From contig JAPUGV010000255.1 of assembly GCA_027298025.1 (NCBI GenBank), positions 1-32,775 on the forward strand: a DNA stretch of 32,775 bases, given 5' to 3'. Origin of the DNA: Chloroflexota bacterium (lineage in GTDB: Bacteria; Chloroflexota; Anaerolineae; Anaerolineales; E44-bin32). The notes beneath the pieces were generated by a model that saw nothing but the letters and a program-made list of their open reading frames with translations, searched no databases and was not told where the DNA came from. Made by a program: the position numbers and the translations under genes. Below are positions 7,967 to 17,198 of this stretch, in pieces (position 1 is the stretch's first letter; every line of letters starts with the position of its first letter).

Positions 7967-9145
7967 CTACTCCGCCGCGATGCGGCCTATCAAATCGGCT
8001 TCCGTGAACGGCCCAGAGTCCGCGATGAGCGTGCGCGCCTGGTCAACCTTGCCCCATACATCCCAGAGCAGGACCCCGCGAACGCGTCCGTCCTTGAGAT
8101 AGTAAACGAGACCCTTCTTGAAGGGCTCCGCCCAGTCCGAAACTATCTCCAGCTCAGGATCGAGATCGCCCACGGCCTCGTAGCCGAGCTCGAACAGATC
8201 GGAATAGAAGTAGGGCAGGTGGTCGTAGCTGATCGTTTCCCCGGCCATGGATCTGCCTGCCATTTCGCCCATGGTATTGGCATTGTCCTCATGCTCCACC
8301 CGCATCTTCCGATCGAGCGCTGGATTGTAAAAACGTGCTACATCACCCGCGGCGTAGATGTTGGGGTCGCTGGTCTGCAATGTGGGCTGGACCACCACGC
8401 CGTCCTCCACTTCAAGTCCGGAGGCTTCTGCAAGTTCGGTGTTGGGCTGGATCCCGATCCCCGCCACGACCGCGTCGACGTGCAGTACTCCCGCGTCGGT
8501 CACGACGTGCACGTGTCCGTGACCCCCCTCGATGGCTTCGACAGTGGCGCCGGGAACAACCGTCACTCCATGTTCCTCGTAGTATTGGTTGAGGAATGTG
8601 CTGAGCTCCGCGGGAAACTGCAGCGCGCCCACCCCGGATTCGGGGAAGATCATCGCCACATCGCGTTCGTTCATCGCCAGTGCGGCGGTAATTTCCGAGC
8701 CGATGAAACCTCCACCGATCACCGCGAAAGTGGCCTCGGATTGTGCCAGCACTTGCAGTCGCCGGTAGTCCTCGACCCGCCGATAGTAAATGACAGAATC
8801 TCCCCCGAAGGGAAGCCGGCGTGGCGTGCCTCCTGTGGCAAGGAGCAGCTTCTCATAGCTGTATTCCGTGCCCTTCTCATCCGTTACTGTGCCAGCTTCA
8901 GGGTCGATCTGTTCGACCCTGCTCCCCAGGTGCAGTTCGACGGATTCATCTTGCGTCCCCCGCCAAATGCTCTCGAAATCTTTCCCCTTCCAGAGCCCTT
9001 TGGTTAATGGCGGCCGATCATACGGCGGGTCTTTCTCTGCGCCGATCAAGCCCAGCGAGCCCTCGGCATCAACCACACGGATTCCCTTTACCGCGGCATC
9101 GGCGGTCATCCCGCCGCCGATGATCAAATACTTGTATTCCGGCAT
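7967..9145 (-). CDS. NAD(P)H-dependent FAD oxidoreductase (ferredoxin/rubredoxin reductase-like)
   Basis: This 392-residue flavoprotein belongs to the pyridine-nucleotide-disulfide oxidoreductase fold. The FAD-binding LIIGGGMTADAAVKG is at the N-terminus, followed by YDRPPLTKGLWKG. The NAD(P)-binding FAVIGGGFIGSEITAAL lies near the middle and the second FAD contact (IYAAGDVARFYN) near residue 265. There is no redox-active CxxC, so it resembles reductases of ferredoxin, rubredoxin or rhodocoxin rather than disulfide reductases. It heads the minus-strand operon with xdhC and is divergent from the formate dehydrogenase operon over 272 bp. GGTGAGGA precedes the ATG. It could pass electrons between NAD(P)H and a ferredoxin partner, which is an inference. 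Confidence 0.87.
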   Translation of the reverse strand: MPEYKYLIIGGGMTADAAVKGIRVVDAEGSLGLIGAEKDPPYDRPPLTKGLWKGKDFESIWRGTQDESVELHLGSRVEQIDPEAGTVTDEKGTEYSYEKLLLATGGTPRRLPFGGDSVIYYRRVEDYRRLQVLAQSEATFAVIGGGFIGSEITAALAMNERDVAMIFPESGVGALQFPAELSTFLNQYYEEHGVTVVPGATVEAIEGGHGHVHVVTDAGVLHVDAVVAGIGIQPNTELAEASGLEVEDGVVVQPTLQTSDPNIYAAGDVARFYNPALDRKMRVEHEDNANTMGEMAGRSMAGETISYDHLPYFYSDLFELGYEAVGDLDPELEIVSDWAEPFKKGLVYYLKDGRVRGVLLWDVWGKVDQARTLIADSGPFTEADLIGRIAAE

Positions 9146-9417
9146 CTATTCCTCACCATTCGATTTCTCTGCCAATTCTACTATCCATAGCTTGCCTCCC
9201 GATTGCAGGACCCCTTCAGACAATCGCGGGGCTGGCGCTCGGAAGATGCTCCCTCTCTGTCCGTTTGCCGAAGCACCGTGTCGCTAGACCTTCTGCAGAC
9301 CACCCATACTGGGAGAGGGGTTGTTGCTGGCGGAGGTGTGTGTCGAGCGTACAATAAAGGATACTGGCCTTGATATTAATGCTATTCTAGAATTACCATA
9401 CAGCGGAGCACCTTCCG
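9146..9417. promoter_or_regulatory. Divergent intergenic region, FAD oxidoreductase and formate dehydrogenase operons
   Basis: This 272-bp region must hold promoters for both operons. A -10-like TACAAT at 9350-9355 is visible for the plus strand, but no well-spaced -35 was found. A small palindrome ATTCTAGAAT (9384-9393) lies between that point and the GGAG ribosome site (9405-9408). No riboswitch fold was recognised. Confidence 0.35.
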
Positions 9418-11187
9418 ATGTCCTTCGACCTACCCACACCTCCCGAGCTTGATCTCGACCCCCTTGTCGCACGCCTAAACCCCTACGCCCCTAGCGGCCG
9501 GACCGCACTGCTGCCCGCGCTTCATGCCGCTCAGGAGCTTTACGGATATCTGCCCGAGCCGGTCGCGGCGGAAGTCGGCCGTCGTCTTGGCGTAGCGCTG
9601 GCGGATGTTTACGGCGTGATCGACTTCTACGCCATGTTCTACAAGGAGCCGGTCGGAAAGCAGATCGTACGCGTGTGCGGAGATCCGCCCTGCGCGCAGG
9701 CCGGCGGCGGAGAGGTCCTGGAGGCACTCTCCAAGCACCTCGGTGTGCAAGCAGGCGAAGTAACAACCGATGGGGAATGGACCCTCGAACGCGCGCCTTG
9801 TCTTGGGCGATGTGAACACGCCCCGGCGGTAATGATTGACGACCTTCCCCTGGCCCAAGCAACGTCCGATCAACCACAGGCGCTGCTCTCCGCTGAATGG
9901 GAACAGGTCACGAGCCGGGTCGACGGCGATCTTCGAGCGCTGACGCGCAACTGCGGAAACGGCGCCCCGACGACGATCGAAGCGTACGAGGCGGGTGGAG
10001 GTTACGCTGGGCTGAGAAAGGCCGTGAGCGAGATGGCCCCGGCCGACGTGGTCGAAGAAATCAAGGCGTCTGGCCTGGTGGGGCGGGGCGGCGCCGCCTT
10101 TCCCCCCGGCGTAAAGTGGGAAGGGGCCGCCAGCGCTCCCGGCGAGCTCAAGTATGTGATCAACAACGCGGATGAATCAGAACCCGGGACCTTCAAGGAC
10201 CGCGTTCTTCTGGAGGACGACCCACACAGCAGCCTGGAAGGCATGATCATCGCCGGATATGCGACTGGCGCTGAGAAAGGTTACATCTACATCCGGGGCG
10301 AATACCGAAATGCGGAAAACATCCTCGGAGTCGCCATCGAAGAGGCCAAGCGGCAGGGGGTTCTTGGAGCGAAAATCCTCGGCAGTGACTTTGGTTTTGA
10401 GATCGAGATTCGGAGGGGAGCAGGTGCCTACATCTGCGGTGAAGAGACGGCGCTCTTCGAATCGATTGAGGGCAAGCGCGGCTTCCCGCGCATCAAGCCT
10501 CCGTTCCCGACCACGCATGGGTTGTTTGGCAAGCCCACGGTCGTCAACAACGTCGAAACCCTGGCCAACGTGCCTTTGATTATCCGAGACGGTTCGCAAA
10601 CCTTCCGCCAGGTGGGCACGGAGCAGTCTCCCGGGACGAAATTGTTCTGCCTCTCAGGCGACGTGGCACGCCCCGGCCTGTATGAAGTGCCCTTTGGCGT
10701 ACCATTGCGACACCTGCTCGACGATCTGGCCGGAGGCGTCGTCGGAGGGGAGTTGCAGGGGATCCTATTCGGCGGTGCCGCGGGCGCCTTTGCGACGCAA
10801 GAGCATCTGGATGTGAAGTTGACCTTTGAAGATTTGAGCGAGGCCGGCCTCCCACTGGGCTCCGGAGTGGTCATGATCTTTAATGAATCGCGAGATATGC
10901 GCCAGGTGCTAAGCGGGCTGGCACATTTCTTCGCTGACGAATCGTGCGGGAAGTGCTACCCTTGCCAGCTCGGGACGCAGCGTCAGTATGAAATTCTCTT
11001 AGAGATGGCAAACGGTCATGTCCTCTCAGGTGATGTGGATAAGCTGACCGACGTGGGTTGGACCATGGTCGATGCTTCGCTTTGTGGCCTGGGGCAGACC
11101 GCCGCCACTGCGGTGCTGAGCGCTATCGAAACCTGGCCGGCACTGTTCTCAGAAAATGGGGCTCACGGGGCGACTTCAAATGACTGA
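9418..11187 (+). CDS. NuoE-NuoF fusion, NAD-reducing diaphorase subunit of formate dehydrogenase
   Basis: This 589-residue subunit transfers electrons from the iron-sulfur chain to NAD+ through FMN. Residues about 1-160 are a NuoE/FdsG-like thioredoxin-fold domain with a 2Fe-2S site (VCGDPPCAQ and APCLGRCEHAP). The rest is NuoF/FdsB-like: the FMN/NADH loop GRGGAAFPPGVKW, NNADESEPGTFKDR, GAGAYICGEETALFESIEG and NNVETLANVP, and a 4Fe-4S site SCGKCYPCQLGT with a later SLCGLGQ cysteine. In FdsGBA-type enzymes these domains are usually separate proteins; here they are one chain. It overlaps fdhD by 8 bp (ATGACTGA) and heads the operon. An electron-bifurcating role is not indicated, since no extra ferredoxin domains are visible. 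Confidence 0.92.
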   Translation: MSFDLPTPPELDLDPLVARLNPYAPSGRTALLPALHAAQELYGYLPEPVAAEVGRRLGVALADVYGVIDFYAMFYKEPVGKQIVRVCGDPPCAQAGGGEVLEALSKHLGVQAGEVTTDGEWTLERAPCLGRCEHAPAVMIDDLPLAQATSDQPQALLSAEWEQVTSRVDGDLRALTRNCGNGAPTTIEAYEAGGGYAGLRKAVSEMAPADVVEEIKASGLVGRGGAAFPPGVKWEGAASAPGELKYVINNADESEPGTFKDRVLLEDDPHSSLEGMIIAGYATGAEKGYIYIRGEYRNAENILGVAIEEAKRQGVLGAKILGSDFGFEIEIRRGAGAYICGEETALFESIEGKRGFPRIKPPFPTTHGLFGKPTVVNNVETLANVPLIIRDGSQTFRQVGTEQSPGTKLFCLSGDVARPGLYEVPFGVPLRHLLDDLAGGVVGGELQGILFGGAAGAFATQEHLDVKLTFEDLSEAGLPLGSGVVMIFNESRDMRQVLSGLAHFFADESCGKCYPCQLGTQRQYEILLEMANGHVLSGDVDKLTDVGWTMVDASLCGLGQTAATAVLSAIETWPALFSENGAHGATSND

Positions 11188-12013
11188 CGGAACAGTACCT
11201 TTCCGGTATCACAAATACGCCGGCGACTGGCGCGAGGTCGACGCGGAGGTCATTGAAGAAGGAATGATCACTCTCTTCGTGAACGGCCGCGAGCTGGTTT
11301 CGCTGATGTGCACGCCAAGAGACCCGCTGCAGCTGGCCCTGGGCTTCCTGATCAATGAAGAGTTCATATCTACGTACGAGGAGATCGCGGTGGACTACGT
11401 GTGCGCTGCAGGTGACTGTGTCGATATCTGGCTGACGAAGTCGGTTTGGGATCGGCCGCGCCGTCGGATCATTACTTCGGGTTGCGGCGGAGGGCTGACC
11501 TTCGCCGATATTGCCGCGCACCAGGAACCCGTGACAGCACAGCTCGCGGTGGAGCCGCAACAAATAGGCGAGTTGATGGTCAGACTGCAGACGCGGGACA
11601 GCCTGTATGCTCGTGCCCGGGGCGTCCACGCTTCGGCTCTGAGCGATGGGGAACAGCTAGTGATTGTGGCCGAGGACATTGGCCGCCACAACACGATCGA
11701 TCGCCTGCGCGGCGAGTGCTTGCGCCGGGGAATGGAACCCGAAGGATTGATGCTTTTGGCCACCGGGCGCATTTCGTCGGAGATGATCAATAAGGCAGTA
11801 AAGATGAGGTGTCCCATCGTAGCTTCCCGCACCTCGCCAACCAGCATGTCGGTGGGTCTGGCGCGGGAATGGAACATCACACTGTGCGGCTATGTGCGCC
11901 GTAGTCGGATGAACGTCTATGCTCATCCAGAACGGCTGGCCAACGCGAACGTATCGATTGATGAATTGTTTACCTCGATTGAGTATCCGGTCTCGAGCCG
12001 GAGTGGGAATTGA
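11180..12013 (+). CDS. fdhD: FdhD, formate dehydrogenase sulfurtransferase
   Basis: FdhD carries sulfur from a cysteine desulfurase to the molybdenum/tungsten cofactor of formate dehydrogenase and is needed for its activity. The protein shows the family blocks [68 protein letters not shown] and [11 protein letters not shown]. The cysteine region reads SGCGGG with a single Cys rather than a CxxC pair. The track starts at 11156, but the ATG at 11180 sits in an ATGACTGA overlap with the upstream stop and gives a normal N-terminus (277 aa). It lies between two structural subunits, which supports dedication to this enzyme. Confidence 0.92.
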   Translation: MTDGTVPFRYHKYAGDWREVDAEVIEEGMITLFVNGRELVSLMCTPRDPLQLALGFLINEEFISTYEEIAVDYVCAAGDCVDIWLTKSVWDRPRRRIITSGCGGGLTFADIAAHQEPVTAQLAVEPQQIGELMVRLQTRDSLYARARGVHASALSDGEQLVIVAEDIGRHNTIDRLRGECLRRGMEPEGLMLLATGRISSEMINKAVKMRCPIVASRTSPTSMSVGLAREWNITLCGYVRRSRMNVYAHPERLANANVSIDELFTSIEYPVSSRSGN

Positions 12014-12033
12014 ATATCCAGCAGGAGAAGATC

Positions 12034-12732
12034 TTGAACGGTGGAATTACGCTGACCATTGATGACCAGGAAGTCACCGTTCCCCCCGGGACTACGATCC
12101 TGAGCGCAGCGGGGGCTTTAGGAACGGTAATCCCGACCATTTGTTACCACGATCATTTGACCGCCTACGGTATTTGCCGCCTATGTGTGGTTGAAGTGGA
12201 GCAGGCTCGCGTTCTACAGCCTGCGTGCGTGGCCGAGGCTCGCGAAGGAATGACGGTCCATACTCGCAATACGCGTGTGGAGCGCAGCCGCCGCACGATC
12301 CTCGAAATGCTTGACTCGGCCGTGAACTTGGAGGAGGCGCCCGAGATTCAAGCCCAGCTTGATGACTACGGCGCGAATCGTGAGCGATTTGAAAACGGCG
12401 AACGGCGGTCCTTACCGATTATTGATGACAATCCCATGTTTTTGCGGGATTATTCGCAGTGCGTCTTATGCTGGCGCTGCGTGCAGGTCTGTGCAGATGA
12501 TGCCCAATACACGTATGCCATCAACTTCAGCGGCCGCGGATTTGAAACTAGCATTGACACTTTCTTTGAGCAGAGTCTTCCCGAATCGACCTGTGTCTTC
12601 TGCGGGCAATGCGTGGATGTTTGCCCGACCGGGGCCCTGAAACCCAAGCGTGAATGGCTGCTGGAGCAGGGACAAACGCCGGATGAAATCATGCAAATGA
12701 CGCGCATGGAGCGCAGACGAAGGAAGACGTAG
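12034..12732 (+). CDS. NuoG-N/HoxU-like iron-sulfur subunit of formate dehydrogenase, lacking the His-Cys cluster
   Basis: This subunit of about 232 residues should link the catalytic and diaphorase subunits. It has an N-terminal 2Fe-2S ferredoxin fold ([15 protein letters not shown] and a later PAC) and two C-terminal 4Fe-4S motifs ([11 protein letters not shown] and [12 protein letters not shown]). Relatives normally carry a His(Cys)3 4Fe-4S segment between them, but here the stretch from [12 protein letters not shown] to the NPMFLRD segment has no Cys or His. In FdsA-type enzymes this module is fused to the catalytic chain; here it is separate. The track uses the TTG at 12010; a second TTG at 12034 has AGGAG six bases upstream and is preferred. 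Either start overlaps or directly follows fdhD. Confidence 0.87.
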   Translation: MNGGITLTIDDQEVTVPPGTTILSAAGALGTVIPTICYHDHLTAYGICRLCVVEVEQARVLQPACVAEAREGMTVHTRNTRVERSRRTILEMLDSAVNLEEAPEIQAQLDDYGANRERFENGERRSLPIIDDNPMFLRDYSQCVLCWRCVQVCADDAQYTYAINFSGRGFETSIDTFFEQSLPESTCVFCGQCVDVCPTGALKPKREWLLEQGQTPDEIMQMTRMERRRRKT

Positions 12733-12817
12733 GGGGTCTTGAACAAGGTACGAGTACACAAAAGTGGAGATTGATTCTTTAACACTGGGCGTTTGAGGAT
12801 CGGGTCGGAGGATCCAA

Positions 12818-14980
12818 ATGATTGAAGCGGATCGCGTCGTTAGCACGGTCTGTCCTTACTGCGGAGTGGGATGCGGAATGGATCTGCATCTCAAGGACGA
12901 CTTCATTTTCAAGGTGACCTCGGATCACAACAACATCGTCAACCAGGGCAACCTGTGCGTCAAAGGCCGCTACGGCTACGACATGATCTACAGCAAAAAG
13001 CGAGTTACCGAGCCGCTGATCCGCAAGACGCCGCAGCGACCCGGCGAGCGAACTCAAGCGTTCGATCGTGAGGAGTGGCGCCAGGTATCCTGGGACGAGG
13101 CTCTCGACTATACCGCCGACCGGCTCGTGGAGAGCTATGAGCGGGATGGTTCGGACGCCATGGCGGTCTACTGCTGCGCCAAAGCGACCAACGAAGACAA
13201 CTATCTGCTGCAGAAGCTGTTTCGTGCCCTCTTCCGCACCAACAATGTGGACCACTGTACGCGTCTGTGCCACGCGGCCTCGGTGATAGCGCTGCAGATG
13301 GCCATCGGCTCGGCAGCCATGAGCAACACCGCCGCCGAAGTCATCACGACCGATGTCTTCATCGTCACCGGCTCCAACACCGCGGAGACTCATCCCATCA
13401 TCGGCTTGCAGATGAAAGAAGCAGTCGAAAAGTACGGCGCCAAGCTCATCGTGGTCGACCCCCGCCGAGTGGAGCTCGCCAACTGGGCGACGCTATGGCT
13501 GCCCCAAATGCCAGGGACGGATGTCGTGGTATTTGCGGCGATGGCGCACGTGATCGTCGAAGAGAAGCTCTACAACCTGGAATTCATCGATCAGCGCACC
13601 GAAGGCTTCGAGGATTTTGCCAAATCGATGGTGAAGTTCACGCCGGAGTTTGCTGAATCTGTGTCTGGAGTGGACCGTAATCTCATCATCGAGGCGGCCC
13701 GCATGTACGCCAATGCGGAGCGCGCCGCTATCTACTGGGCGCTCGGGATCTCCGAGAGCACTCACGGGGTTGACAATGCGTTCTCGTTGATACACTTGGC
13801 GCTGCTCACGGGACATATTGGCCGCGAGGGTACCGGCCTCAACCCGCTGCGCGGTCAGAACAACGTGCAGGGTGCTTCTGACATGGGGTGCATGCCGTGG
13901 CATTATCCGGGCTACATGGAAGTGGACGATCCCGCCAGCGCCGAAATCTGGGAGAAGGCCTGGAACGTTGAGCCGGGCGGGCTCAATCAAGAGAAGGGTC
14001 TGACGACGACCGAGATTCTGTCCAACGTTGGAGAAGGTGGCGTGCGCGCGCTGTATATCATGGGCGAGAACCCCATGATGGCCGAACCCAATTTGAATGT
14101 CACGCGTCACCACATGGAGAACCTGGAGTTCCTGGCGGTGCACGACCTGTTCATCAACGAGTCGGGAGCCTACGCGGACGTCGTCCTGCCCGGCGCTTCC
14201 TGGGCCGAGAAGGACGGCACCTTCACGAACACCGATCGCCGCGTGCAGCGCATACGCAAAGCGCTGGAGCCGCGTGGGCAGTCACTGCCCGATATCGAAA
14301 TCATCTCCGAGTTGGCGAAGCGAATTGAGGACCGCATAGGGAGGTCCGGATCGGCTTACTGGGACTACGGTGATGCCGAGGAAGTCTTGATCGAAATGGG
14401 GGAAGTCGTTCCCGCTTATCGGGGCATCCGCTACCAGCGGATCGATGAGGTTGGGCTGCAGACTCCTGTGCCGGACGAAAATCATCCCGGCACGCCATTT
14501 CTATTTGAGGGAACGTTCCCCAGAGGTCGTGGGAAATTCCACTTGCTCGAGTATGTGCCCTCCGCTGAAACTCCGGACCACGAATACCCGTTCATTCTGA
14601 CCACCGGACGACTGCTCGAGCACTGGCACGGTGGGACGATGACGCGCAATTCTCAGCTCGATGAGCTCTACCCGGAGGCGCTGGTCGAGATCAATCGGGT
14701 GGATGCGGCGCGCACAGGGGTCAAGTCCGGAGACGTCGTGCGGGTATCTTCACGTAGAGGCTCCATTGTCCTGCGCGCGATTGTCACTGAGAAGGCTAAT
14801 CTGGGGGTGGTGTTTATCTCCTGGCACTTCCATGAAGCGGCGGCCAACTTGTTGACGCTGGACGAACTCGACCCCGTGGCAAAGATCCCAGAATACAAGG
14901 CCTGCGCGGTGAGCGTCGAATTAGCCTCGGAAGACGAATTAGCCAATCCCGAAGCGCGCACCCGCCGCGGCCGCTGGTAA
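12818..14980 (+). CDS. fdhA: Formate dehydrogenase catalytic subunit, Mo/W-bis-PGD, cysteine type
   Basis: This enzyme oxidises formate to CO2. The 720-residue chain has an N-terminal 4Fe-4S site (CPYCGVGC near 12-19, NLCVKG near 45-50) and a bis-pterin cofactor body. The metal-binding position is Cys151 in [12 protein letters not shown], where many homologues have selenocysteine; it is followed by the proton-relay His152. SNTAETHPI and [14 protein letters not shown] are strong formate dehydrogenase signatures. The C-terminal molydopterin-binding domain carries [22 protein letters not shown] six bases before the ATG fixes the start, 85 bp after the iron-sulfur subunit. With the other plus-strand genes it makes an NAD-linked soluble enzyme; no membrane anchor or Tat signal is seen. 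Confidence 0.95.
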   Translation: MIEADRVVSTVCPYCGVGCGMDLHLKDDFIFKVTSDHNNIVNQGNLCVKGRYGYDMIYSKKRVTEPLIRKTPQRPGERTQAFDREEWRQVSWDEALDYTADRLVESYERDGSDAMAVYCCAKATNEDNYLLQKLFRALFRTNNVDHCTRLCHAASVIALQMAIGSAAMSNTAAEVITTDVFIVTGSNTAETHPIIGLQMKEAVEKYGAKLIVVDPRRVELANWATLWLPQMPGTDVVVFAAMAHVIVEEKLYNLEFIDQRTEGFEDFAKSMVKFTPEFAESVSGVDRNLIIEAARMYANAERAAIYWALGISESTHGVDNAFSLIHLALLTGHIGREGTGLNPLRGQNNVQGASDMGCMPWHYPGYMEVDDPASAEIWEKAWNVEPGGLNQEKGLTTTEILSNVGEGGVRALYIMGENPMMAEPNLNVTRHHMENLEFLAVHDLFINESGAYADVVLPGASWAEKDGTFTNTDRRVQRIRKALEPRGQSLPDIEIISELAKRIEDRIGRSGSAYWDYGDAEEVLIEMGEVVPAYRGIRYQRIDEVGLQTPVPDENHPGTPFLFEGTFPRGRGKFHLLEYVPSAETPDHEYPFILTTGRLLEHWHGGTMTRNSQLDELYPEALVEINRVDAARTGVKSGDVVRVSSRRGSIVLRAIVTEKANLGVVFISWHFHEAAANLLTLDELDPVAKIPEYKACAVSVELASEDELANPEARTRRGRW

Positions 14981-15157
14981 GCCTAAGTTCACTCATCCTG
15001 GGCAAGCCCCACAAGCGTCAAACTTATCCCTCTGCTCTCCACCGCCGATGGCTAATCGCCTCTCTGCGCCTTACGTTCGGTTGAGTGCAAGCCTATCTCG
15101 GCCTCTCCCACAAGCCAGCAAACCCTACGGTATCATTGATGCTTTCGTGAGAAGGTT

Positions 15158-15817
15158 ATGCCTCCGAAGCAGACGCGCCGCAATTATCGGGGCCGTGCAA
15201 TCGACGTCAGCTATGACGTCCGCCGCTGCATCCACGCCTCAGAGTGTGTACGCGGTCTCCCTCAAAGCTTCAACCGGCAGCATGTGCCGTGGATCGAGCC
15301 GGATAATTCAAAGCCGGCCGACGTAGCGGAAGTTGCAATGCGCTGCCCAAGCGGCGCGCTTCGCTTCGAACGAAAGGACGCTGGGCTGCCGGAACCCATC
15401 CCCCGGACCAACACCATCACGCTTGTGCAGGATGGCCCGCTCTACGTTCGCGGGGAAGTGAAGATCATCTCGCCGCAGGGTCAAGTTCAACACCACGATA
15501 CCCGGCTCTCCCTTTGCCGTTGCGGCAACTCAAACAATAAGCCGTTCTGCGATAACTCTCATATCGCAAGCGCATTCAAGTCGGGTAAATCGAAAGTAGG
15601 GGGCCGCGGCGAGGTGGGTATGGGCGACGCGCTGCAAATCACTCCGATCGAGAACGGCCCTTACCAATTACTCGGAAACGTTGAAGTAATAGACGCAGAA
15701 CAAAGGGTCGTCTTCCGGGGCAAGATGATTCGCCTATGCCGCTGCGGCGGATCCAATGAAATGCCATTTTGCGATAACTCTCATCTGCATAACGGGTTTG
15801 AAGCCAAATCGTGGTAG
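15158..15817 (+). CDS. CDGSH iron-sulfur protein with N-terminal mono-cluster ferredoxin-like domain
   Basis: This 219-residue protein combines three iron-sulfur modules. Residues about 10-70 resemble the divergent 4Fe-4S mono-cluster domain (Fer4_19/YjdI type), with cysteines in RRCIHASECV and MRCPSGAL. Two CDGSH (mitoNEET-like) motifs follow, CRCGNSNNKPFCDNSH and CRCGGSNEMPFCDNSH, each giving the three Cys and one His that bind a 2Fe-2S cluster. Its electron partner is unknown. GAGAAGG lies just before the ATG. The gene follows the formate dehydrogenase operon by 177 bp in the same direction but may be separately transcribed. Confidence 0.9.
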   Translation: MPPKQTRRNYRGRAIDVSYDVRRCIHASECVRGLPQSFNRQHVPWIEPDNSKPADVAEVAMRCPSGALRFERKDAGLPEPIPRTNTITLVQDGPLYVRGEVKIISPQGQVQHHDTRLSLCRCGNSNNKPFCDNSHIASAFKSGKSKVGGRGEVGMGDALQITPIENGPYQLLGNVEVIDAEQRVVFRGKMIRLCRCGGSNEMPFCDNSHLHNGFEAKSW

Positions 15818-15880
15818 CGGGGTGCGGTCAGCAAACCGGCCAGCCATCTCAAGTTCTACTCACTCCATTCTGCGGCAAGC

Positions 15881-16534
15881 ATGATTAAGGCGGTGATATT
15901 CGACCTCGATGGCGTGCTGCTCCAGTCTGAAGAGGTGTGGGACGAGGTTCGGGAGCAGCTAGCTCGCAACACAGGAGGAAAGTGGCACTCCATGGCCTCG
16001 CGGGACATGATGGGCATGAGTTCGCCTGAGTGGTCGCGTTACATGAGTGAGGAATTGGGCCTGCCCATGACGCCGAATGAGATCAATCAAGAGGTCGTGC
16101 GAGGTATGGAGGCCGCATATTCTGCCCATCTCCCGTTGATCTCGGGGGCGCAGGAAGCCGTACAACGTATGGCCGCCAGGTGGCCGCTCGGCCTGGCTTC
16201 TTCATCGAATCGACAACTGATCGACCGGGCTCTGCGCGAGGCGGAATTGTCCGACCTGTTTCAGGCCACTGTATCCTCGGAAGAGGTGGACCGCGGAAAG
16301 CCGCACCCTGACGTGTTTCAGGAAGTTGCGAGGCAACTTAAAGTTGAGCCGGGCCATGCCGCGGCGATCGAAGACTCGCACAACGGCGTTCGGTCCGCGC
16401 ATGCGGCCGGGATGGCCGTGGTTCTGATCCCTAACGCGGCTTTCCCCCCGCGGGAAGAGGCATCAGCATTGGCGGGAGCGATCCTCGGCGAGTTATCCGA
16501 GCTAACGGTAGAGCTGATCGATGGAATGGACTAG
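15881..16534 (+). CDS. HAD-superfamily phosphatase/phosphomutase-like hydrolase
   Basis: This 217-residue HAD subfamily I hydrolase has a helical cap. Motif I is FDLDGVLLQSE with the nucleophile and acid/base Asp, motif II is the Ser in LASSSN, motif III is the Lys in RGKPHPDVF, and motif IV is AIEDSHNGV. The sequence resembles beta-phosphoglucomutase and sugar-phosphate phosphatases, but the substrate cannot be told from motifs. It is 63 bp downstream of the CDGSH gene on the same strand, with no obvious functional link. Confidence 0.88.
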   Translation: MIKAVIFDLDGVLLQSEEVWDEVREQLARNTGGKWHSMASRDMMGMSSPEWSRYMSEELGLPMTPNEINQEVVRGMEAAYSAHLPLISGAQEAVQRMAARWPLGLASSSNRQLIDRALREAELSDLFQATVSSEEVDRGKPHPDVFQEVARQLKVEPGHAAAIEDSHNGVRSAHAAGMAVVLIPNAAFPPREEASALAGAILGELSELTVELIDGMD

Positions 16535-16596
16535 CAGCTACCGTCCAGAGAAGTGCAATCGGCGGGGCTGCTCGCATTTGGAGTTAAGATAGGGCG

Positions 16597-17139
16597 ATGG
16601 CCAACACGCGGCGAACACTGGAAACTACCAACCGAGGCGGGGTCGTCGTCGGCGTGTTGCTGATTGCCTTGGGATTGGTGTTCTTAATCGCAAATTTGCT
16701 GCCTGGAATCGATCTGGGGAGCATGTGGCCCGGAATGTTCTACGCGGTCGGGCTGGCGCTGCTGCTGCCACCGTGGATCCTGCCGTCCCACCGCCAGGCA
16801 CTCGCAGGTCTTATCATCCCCGGGATGCTTCTCGTGGTTCTCGGTTTCATCTTCACCTACCTGGTCATCACCGACGACTGGGATTCCTGGGCCTACACTT
16901 GGGCTCTGATCCCCGCCAGCGTGGGTGCCGGCCTGTGGATCGCGGCCCGCTTCGGTTTCTGGGGGCCGGGTGCCTCAATGGTGGGCCTCTGGATGCTGGC
17001 AGGTAGCCTGGTTGCATTTGCTATTTTCGCCGCCTTCCTGGGAGGCGAGGGCCCGCTTGCAAAAGGCGCTCCCGTGGCTTTGATCGCGCTAGGCATCGTC
17101 GTCACCCTGACCGCTTTGGTTAGGACTCGCTCCGACTAA
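16597..17139 (+). CDS. Small multi-pass membrane protein of unknown function
   Basis: I do not recognise a named family. The 180-residue product is very hydrophobic, with about six predicted membrane segments, for example GVLLIALGLVFLIANLL near residues 15-31, LLLVVLGFIFTYLVI near 75-90 and ALIALGIVVTLTALV near the C-terminus. It ends with a short basic tail. It is the first of a run of envelope genes on the plus strand (zinc peptidase, holin-like protein, coiled-coil membrane protein). The ribosome site before the ATG is weak. Confidence 0.7.
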   Translation: MANTRRTLETTNRGGVVVGVLLIALGLVFLIANLLPGIDLGSMWPGMFYAVGLALLLPPWILPSHRQALAGLIIPGMLLVVLGFIFTYLVITDDWDSWAYTWALIPASVGAGLWIAARFGFWGPGASMVGLWMLAGSLVAFAIFAAFLGGEGPLAKGAPVALIALGIVVTLTALVRTRSD

Positions 17140-17198
17140 CGTCGTTGACTTGGGTTTTGAGAATCAATCCTACAAATACACGATAACGGAAGTCTGAC

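Noticed and set aside
7919-9007. 362-aa plus-strand ORF
   Set aside because: It lies antisense to the FAD oxidoreductase, which has clear FAD and NAD motifs; this frame shows none.
13259-13273. Possible selenocysteine in formate dehydrogenase
   Set aside because: The codon at the metal-ligand position is TGC (Cys151), and there is no in-frame TGA.
13493-14143. 216-aa minus-strand ORF
   Set aside because: It is a shadow of formate dehydrogenase, whose motifs are unambiguous on the plus strand.
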